In this document: one piece after another, positions 57,701 to 64,000 of the stretch | How the letters are laid out: each line of letters begins with the position of its first letter | How positions within the stretch are numbered: position 1 is the stretch's first letter | DNA from: Apium graveolens | Lineage: Eukaryota; Streptophyta; Magnoliopsida; Apiales; Apiaceae | Direction of reading: 5' to 3' | Length of the DNA: 64,000 bases | NCBI RefSeq assembly: GCF_009905375.1 | Contig: NC_133656.1 | Location: forward strand, 235,423,111-235,487,110 | Position numbers and translations under genes: made by a program | Notes under the pieces: model-generated | Seen by the model: the letters and a program-made list of their open reading frames with translations, nothing else | Told to the model about the DNA's origin: nothing | The model's database searches: none

Positions 57701-58190
57701 CCCTAGAGATTCTGGTTTTGATCTAACTGGTTATTCAGATGCAGATTATGCAGGTTGTAGAATTGACAGAAAGAGCACAACAAGAACCTGTCAATTTCTA
57801 GGAAACAAGCTTGTGTCCTGGTTCAGTAAAAAGCAAAATTCAGTTTCTACTTTTACAGCTGAAGCTGAATATATTGTTGCTGGCAGTTGCTGTGCACAGA
57901 TTTTATGGATGAAAAATCAATTGCTAGACTATGGTTTTCAAGTGGAAAGGATTCATATTTTCTGTGATAACACAAGTGCAATTTCCATCACTAAAAATCC
58001 AGTGCAACATTCAAGGACAAAGCACATAGACATCAAGTACCATTTCATAAGGGAACATGTGATGAATGGTACTGTGGAATTACATTTTGTTCCAAGTGAG
58101 AAGTAACTTGCAGATATCTTTACCAAGCCACTGGATGAATCCACATTTTCAAGGTTGGTAAGTGAGTTAGGTATGCTTAATTACGCTTAA
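54751..58190 (+). pseudogene. pol: Element B Pol (PR-INT-RT-RH), broken
   Basis: Protease [13 protein letters not shown]; integrase zinc region ([10 protein letters not shown]...CDACQKG), core Asp in LHMDLFGP, Asp in IRSDNGTEF and Glu region NGIVERKN; reverse transcriptase YVDDIIFG; RNase H SDADYAGCRIDRKST and CDNTSAISITKNP. The frame is open from 54763 to 57123, then broken by a stop at 57121, another just after, a one-base deletion near 57564 and a stop near 58104. The last Pol residues end at TAA 58188-58190. The integrase-RT linker contains a five-copy 24-base repeat bearing the LTR motif in antisense. Confidence 0.92.
56280..56399 (+). repeat. 24-bp/8-residue repeat with antisense LTR motif in element B pol linker
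   Basis: ATCCGTCGA or a close variant starts at 56280, 56304, 56328, 56352 and 56376, exactly every 24 bases (8 codons). It encodes a repeated Ser-Val-[Glu/Gly/Asp] (last copy Ser-Ala-Gly). The sequence is the reverse complement of the LTR unit TCGACGGAT. Confidence 0.93.
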
Positions 58191-58296
58191 ATTTATCTGA
58201 GTTATTTTGCAAGTTAAAATGTAGCCAGAAATTTAGTTGATTTTTAAGTCTTGGATGAGATTTTGGCTAAGTCAAAATTTGCATCTTGACAGATGA

Positions 58297-58490
58297 CCCT
58301 TATCCATCGAGTTTAGTCATCCGTCGATATACTACTTGCTAATAAAAGTCAATTACTTTTCTGGAATACTTTATGACTCGACGGATATCAGTTTATCCTC
58401 ATCCGTCGAATTGTCTAAATCTCAGTCGTTAATTTCCTGAATATTATCCATCGAGTATACTTATAATTTGTAAGCATTACACGACGGATA
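58297..58490 (+). promoter_or_regulatory. Motif cluster upstream of ORF3
   Basis: Six copies of the LTR motif, mixed orientation: TATCCATCGAG near 58301, TCATCCGTCGATA near 58317, CTCGACGGATATC near 58378, TCATCCGTCGAA near 58399, TTATCCATCGAG near 58444 and ACGACGGATAA near 58481. They lie between the pol stop and the ORF3 TATA box. Confidence 0.85.
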
Positions 58491-58595
58491 ATGGGTGGAA
58501 TTTTTACAGTTTATTTTTAAACGGTTATTTTAGGCAATTTCTATTGGTTAATTTACTTTTCTTTATTATTTTTTTGTCAGTTATTTTTGAGATAG

Positions 58596-58603
58596 TATAA
58601 AAG
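58596..58603 (+). promoter_or_regulatory. Internal TATA box before ORF3
   Basis: TATAAAAG is followed by an 80-base CT-rich leader (58630-58710) and the ORF3 ATG at 58715. This resembles a stand-alone plant pol II promoter with a leader. Confidence 0.6.
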
Positions 58604-58714
58604 CTTATTTCATTCCAATTATTTTCTTTTATCATTCTCAAATTCAACTGCTTTTATTTCATTCTCTCTCAAGAAAATCTTCTTTTTCTCTCTTCAAGCT
58701 TTCATTCTCTAACA

Positions 58715-61700
58715 ATGGCACCTGTAGTAAAGATTATGTCTCAAACTTGGTTCATTTATGAGAAGAACAACTTCACTACTTTGGTCAATAAGGGTATTCA
58801 GCAATCAGAAGACTATCACAAAATGATGGACTTTGTGAAGAACTGCAAGCTAAATTACGCCATGCTGGAGTCACCCACAATCTTCTGTTTGAAGTTGTTG
58901 AAGAGATGTGGACCACTGCAATCTACAACTCTACTGACAAGACCATCACTCTAACCATCAAAGGTAATGAATTCTGTATCAATAGTGATGTGATAAAAAC
59001 ATGTTTCAAAATTTCTGATAATAATGTGACTTCACCACACACTGACACTGATATTATCAATATGCTTAATTCCATGCATTATGCACTTCCTACTTCTAAA
59101 CTGAGTGATATTAGAAGAATGAGTCTTAGGAAGGAGTGGAGTTTCATGTGTGATGTAGTTACTAAGGTTTTCTTTGGAAAAGTCAGTAATTTTGATTCTG
59201 TAAACATTTCCATGCTTAACATGCTATACATGCTAGTCACAGATAAATTTTACAATTTCAGTGACCTTGTCTTGATTGAGTTAGGTTTTAAACTAGGTGA
59301 GTTAGCTAAAAGAGGAAAGAATGTGTATTATGCTAGATTTTTCATGTTATTGGCTAACCATCTATGTCAAGAAATTGTGCTTGAGAACCCAAACAACAAA
59401 CTGGCTTGTTGGGTTCAAGAGAGAAGACTCATTGCAGATTTGAACAGAGCCAACCATCACAGGGATGTGCCACTGTTCTATTTTCCTGTAATGCAGACAC
59501 CTCAGGTAAATGAGGTAAGTTCATCCATCCCTACAACTATTCCAATCTCCTCTATTTCTTTGAGTTCAGGAATAGCTATGGCAACTGTGACAATGACCAA
59601 ACAGTTGCCTACCAAAGCTGCCAAAACTACTGAAATTTCTAAATCCAAATCAAAGAAAACCCCCTCTGGTATCTCTCAAAAGGTACCAGTTGAAAAATCC
59701 ACCAAAGCCAAAGAGGGGAGTGTGAAGGAGGGTAAGTTGAGTGAGGGAAGGGGTGAACATCAAAGAAACCCAAAGAATAAGGTTAGAGAGTTGAGTGAAT
59801 CACAGCCTAGCCACACTGCAGTTTCCCAACAAACTGCAGTGCTTAAAAAGGATAAAAGCTCACTTCTAGCTACATCCTCCCGAAAGGATGCAGTTATTGA
59901 ACATAACTCTCAGCCAAGAGCACATGCCAAAAGGGTTAGGGACACAAGCTCACCCCAAACTTACACAAGAAAGAAGAAATCTAAAATCTCTGGGGATGCA
60001 CAGGGCACACACACAGTGCAAACTGGTGCTAAAGACACAGTCCATGCACTCTCTCAAATTCAGTTTGTTGTGGCTCCAATAAATGTGGAGTCACAGCCAA
60101 AATCTCTAATAATAGAAGCATCTGAAATACCCTACTCACCAACAAACTCTCTGGAAGTGGATATGATAAACACTTCAATTCCTGATTCCCCTTCTTTAAC
60201 TCTGTTGGGGAAGCCAAAATCCAGTACAAGTAAGCATCATCTTTTAGATGATTTGTTGGCTCACCTGCCAATTCTTTCATATTCTATTGTGACATCTGTG
60301 CCCCAAATATCTTCAATCAACACAGAGTCAACAATAGATTCTCTTCCCACCTCATTCATTTCTACTCTCTCGATGGATATTGTTCATCCGTCGAGTAGTG
60401 ATTGTATTCCGACGGATAAGCTTAACAGCAGTTATCCGTCAGATAGCATTACCACTCACTCGACGGATATCACTTATCCGTCGAGTATCTCTGCACAACT
60501 TTAAACTTCAATTATTTCAAGTGCAGAAGATTTAGTGGTTGTACAGTCACTCTTAGGACTGAGAGAGGAGAGTGTATTAAGTGAGAGGCTGGGTTGCTCC
60601 CAGGTAAAAGGAGAGGAAAAGAGTGAAAATCAGCAATCCATTTATTCAGGATTGGCAAAAGTGAGTGAGAGGAGTCCCACCTTAGTAGGTGAAGGTGAGG
60701 GTGTGAGGGTGGGGAGCCAGGGTGAGACCCTGATGCAACAAAAGAGAGATTTTGAGAGAAAAGCAGGTACAGGAGAAATAAGGGTGGATCCAGCCATTGT
60801 TAGTAAGTCAAAGATAGTGGATGATGCTGAAAAGGAAAGACAATTTCAGCAACATTACAAAGCTGTAATTGATAACATTTCCTTGGATGTTGACACTTTT
60901 ACTCATCCTGTGTCAGCCTATCAATTGTTGGCTGCTCAGGGCAATGTGGAGGCAAAACAGACTTTGAACTTAGTACACACCTCAGAATCTCTTCAAAGAG
61001 ATAAAGCTGTTGTCAATAGGATGTCTTCTCAAGCTGGTGAGCCATCTGAAGAATTTGAAGTAAATTCTAATGATGATGACTCTGTTTCTTTGGATAGAAG
61101 CATGAACTTAGGGGGAGGTGAAGGCCCAAGTTCTGTTTCAAGTTTACCTGAATGGGCATGGATAAAGGAATCTACACCAGGACAATTTGGTGTATCTTTG
61201 GTTAAGCAAGTGATGGCTATTCAAAAGGCCCTTCAGGAAACTTCAGATGTTGGTACCAAGGCTATTCTTCAAGCTCACCTAGACTCTCTACATCTCATGA
61301 AGATCCAGCAATTAAGACAGAATCTGAGTGTGGATGAACTAAAAAGGGATATAGCTGACTTGAAGACCTACAATTCTGAGAAGCTGGATTCAGTCATGCC
61401 ATATGGTACCATGCAAGATCTATTACTAAGATTGAGGAGAGAATCAGATTCTGAAAAGAAGCTGGCCAAGATTGAAGACAGAGTTCAAGTTATTGAGAAT
61501 TCAGTGGCTATCCTTCTTCAAAATCAACAGACTCAGACAAATCTTCTCATGCAACTGGCTAAAGCACAAGGCCTAACTCCTCAACTTGATGATAACAAAA
61601 AGGGGGAGAGAGAATCAAGTAAGGGGGAGAAAGGACCAAGTAAGGGGGAGAAACTTCAAGTACAAATAAGAAAAGTAATTGTACCTTCAATTACTGTCTC

Positions 61701-63292
61701 CAAGCCACCAGTTGCAGATGGTATAGATCTAATTCAAGCAGCAGCAGCAAACTTGAAAGTTGCTGAAAAAGGAAAGTTGAGTTTGATCAATTGGGAGATG
61801 ATTGATGAGGAGATACAGAAAAAGTTTGAACTTGTCAAGGAGCCAGTTAAGTCATCCATCCATCACTCTCAACTCAAGCAAATAAGTGTGAATGAGATGA
61901 GCATGAATTATCTGGAAAACGAACAATCTTCCTGCATCAAGTCTCCAAAGGCTGAAACAATTCTAAAACCAAGGGCAAATTATCCAAAATCATCTTTGAA
62001 GAACCCCTTGGACACTGTTTATGAGACACCCAAGCCTGATGAGAAGAAGCTTCTGTCAAGGTCAATTATCCTCGATAAAGATCCAGCTGATTCAGCTTCA
62101 AAAAGGAGAATTGCTAAGATATTCAGAAATGGAAAGGAAATTTGTGTGGTAGCTGGACATCCACAATTTGCTCAAGCAAAGAGAGAAGAAAAAGCCAGAT
62201 TGAAGCAGGAAAAGAAGCAAGCTGCTCTAGATGCAAAGAAGACTAAACAAAAGAAATAGCAGATTATTATCTTGGCCAAGCTACAGGCTGTGAATTCATC
62301 TCAACAAATTCCCTCTCAACCATCTGAAACTGCTGAATCAAAGAAGAAAATTGAAGAACAGAAGAAATCCCCAAGGAAGAAAGAATTGGCTAGAAGAACA
62401 AAAAGGAAACTGGATATTGTTGACAAGGAATTGGAAGATCAATTTCCTAAGGAACCCACACCAGCTACAACTCAAGCATCAAAGCCCTCTGTGGTATTTG
62501 AAGACATAAGGGTGGTGGATCCCTACAGGAATATTTATGGTGAACCTATTGTGCCAAAGGATGAGCCAATAGAGCGGGATAACATACCAATTCCTGACTT
62601 CAGCTTACCAATCCTGAGCAAGCCAAAAAGGACAAAGTCAAGGGCAGTCAAGAAAGTGAAGCTGTCACCTCTCAAATCCAAATCAGTAGTTAAAGCTCAA
62701 CCCAAAGTCAACAGGGGAGACTAGTTGTACTTGTGTGATATCAAAGAATTTTCAGATCTAAATCTTTATCTGGAGGAGCTGGATGAAGTGAGGGGAATTG
62801 ATGCATACAGGAACCTACCTGAAAGGTTAGTGTTCAAGTACAAAGGAGGAAGGGAGATTCAGTGGCCACTTTACAGGATTCTTCAAGAAAGCCAAGCTGT
62901 ACTGATTAAAGTTTATTCATCCTTCATGAAGAACTTTGGGTTCAATGTAACTGCAAGAAGATTAGTATTGAAGAAGATTGAAGAAGATTGAAGAACTAAG
63001 GAGTATTAGAGCTAAAGATGCACTCCCAAAGACTCTAATCATTCCATACACAGGGAGAAGAGTGCATCTAAGGCCCTACTGGATGATGGAGTTAATGGAT
63101 GACAAGGGTGTGAGAAGATTCTTCAGATTAGAAGACCAATTGAGTATCTCTAGCAATGAGGCTCTCTTGGAAATGTAAGAAAAGCTAGATCTCTCAGAAT
63201 CTGATGAACTGGAATTCCACAGGAAGCTCCAAAATCAGATTGATGAAAACAACAGAAAGCTTGGTAGAAGATCCAGACCTTCAAGAAACTAG
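58715..63292 (+). pseudogene. Element B ORF3, unknown function, broken
   Basis: A roughly 1,500-codon reading frame in the position of env-like genes of SIRE elements, but with no recognised envelope features: no signal peptide or convincing membrane span. In order: a compact N-terminal domain (about residues 1-260, e.g. FKISDNNVTSPHTDTD, SMLNMLYMLVTDKFYNFSDL); a Ser/Thr/Pro/Lys-rich linker containing six LTR-motif copies; a coiled-coil region (61290-61570); a Lys-rich basic stretch (62160-62260); and a C-terminal domain (62725-63180). Breaks: a frame shift near 58890, stops at 60502, 62257, 62722 and about 63176, and a 10-base duplication (62971-62990). I do not recognise a function; a particle or nucleic-acid-binding protein is possible. 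Confidence 0.8.
60369..60486 (+). repeat. Six LTR-motif copies inside ORF3, with perfect inverted repeat
   Basis: Motif copies in both orientations at about 60369, 60383, 60408, 60432, 60458 and 60475. The last two form a perfect 12-base inverted repeat, ACTCGACGGATA (60458-60469) and TATCCGTCGAGT (60475-60486), with a five-base loop. Confidence 0.92.
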
Positions 63293-63469
63293 AAAAATCT
63301 GCTCAGGCTAGAGGAGCATCTTGAAAATGACTGTGAGCCAAACCTTGTACATTTTGATTATATGAAGCACTTTCAGTATTATCTGCTTATATTTAAAGTT
63401 GTATGTTTAGGATGTTTTGTTATCATCAAGTATCTCTTAATTTATGGCTACAATTCCAGTAGACATAAA
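63293..63469. other. Non-coding spacer between ORF3 and polypurine tract
   Basis: No reading frame or motif copy was seen. Confidence 0.5.
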
Positions 63470-63480
63470 TTGGGGGAGAT
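63470..63480 (+). other. Polypurine tract of element B
   Basis: TTGGGGGAGAT lies directly before the 3' LTR start TGTTGTG, the plus-strand primer signal. Confidence 0.92.
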
Positions 63481-64000
63481 TGTTGTGCATATGTTGTGTA
63501 CTTGATGATTTCATAAACAAAACATCTAAGTAAATTTTACTTAGTGAAATAATGTAGCACTCGACGGATAAGAATTATAGTCCCGACGGATAACTCATTA
63601 TAGTCCCGACGGATGTTAACTTATTATCCATCAAGTGAGTAGCTTATGTTATAATAAGTCTGTAGCACAGTTCTGTATACATCTTTGTATAGATTCTGTA
63701 GTAGCCTAAGTCATGTTGACTTTAACTAGATATGCAGAATAGGTTGATTAATTGTATATAAATGATGTCTTGTAATCTGCATAAATAAAATGAAGTCAAG
63801 TGCCAAAATAGCTACCGACGGATGATTAACAAAGCCATCGACGGATGATCAAATGACTATCAACGGATGTTTAGCATAGCAGTTGACGGATGATCAATGA
63901 AGCCATCAACGGAAGTTCAGAAAGTCGACGGATGATCATATATCCAACAGATGTTCATAAAATCCAACGGATGATCATATAAAGAATTCAAACAGCAGTT
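63481..64000 (+). repeat. 3' LTR of element B (partial, cut by window end)
   Basis: Same sequence as the 5' LTR start but without the MITE, so it shows the empty MITE site AGTCCCGACGGATG near 63604. The motif array begins again near 63813 and continues to the window end. Confidence 0.95.

Larger units (their letters stand above)
51845..64000 (+). mobile_element. Copia LTR retrotransposon, SIRE-like, with extra ORF3 (element B, right end cut)
   Basis: Begins TGTTGTGCATATG at 51845. Contains 5' LTR, primer site, gag, pol, a 4.6-kb ORF3, polypurine tract and a 3' LTR starting at 63481 that runs past the window end. Coding regions carry several stops and frameshifts, so this copy is inactive. 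The 5' LTR holds a hAT MITE insertion. Because the right end is missing, a target duplication (AATAT would be the left side) cannot be checked. Confidence 0.95.

Noticed and set aside
58715..63292. ORF3 as a retroviral envelope gene
   Set aside because: The position is suggestive, but no signal peptide, membrane anchor or cleavage site is visible. Left as unknown function.

Overview
The window is nuclear DNA of a flowering plant. Introns, a nuclear tRNA-Leu gene, plant-only gene families (CNGC channel, PIP peptide, CYP81, PPR, A3-type cyclin, aldehyde oxidase) and plant LTR retrotransposons, SINEs and MITEs all point that way. The proteins look eudicot; an asterid, possibly Apiaceae, is a weak guess only.

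Layout. 1-1433: 3' end of a serine carboxypeptidase-like gene. 3076-7841: complete group II cyclic-nucleotide-gated channel. 8278-8357: tRNA-Leu(CAG) with an odd base 33. 8591-11278: intronless plastid PPR protein resembling Arabidopsis At4g30825 (BFA2). 12905-13156: precursor of a PIP-type immune peptide. 13345-16259: two broken CYP81 P450 copies on the minus strand. 16398-23319: a nearly intact SIRE-like Copia element (element A). 24449-26502: A3-type cyclin, minus strand. 28504-35350: decayed retroelement reading frames on the minus strand, split by a 3.7 kb solo LTR. 35400-42700: AT-rich DNA with SINE, TRIM and MITE copies and tandem duplications. 42750-50826: complete ten-exon aldehyde oxidase. 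51845-64000: a second, larger Copia element (element B), decayed, with an extra 4.6 kb ORF3 between pol and the 3' LTR; its 3' LTR runs off the window.

The host genes look unrelated to one another, the usual plant arrangement. The most unusual material is in the two Copia elements. Each carries a short motif repeated in its LTR, and the reverse complement of that motif recurs in the pol coding region, in the linker between integrase and reverse transcriptase. The motif differs between the elements but the architecture is the same. In element B the motif also clusters upstream of a TATA box and pyrimidine-rich leader in front of ORF3, and again inside ORF3. This suggests a shared regulatory or RNA-pairing device, and a separately transcribed ORF3.

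Exon boundaries were placed by hand from GT-AG signals, frame continuity and remembered family sequences. No database search was run.
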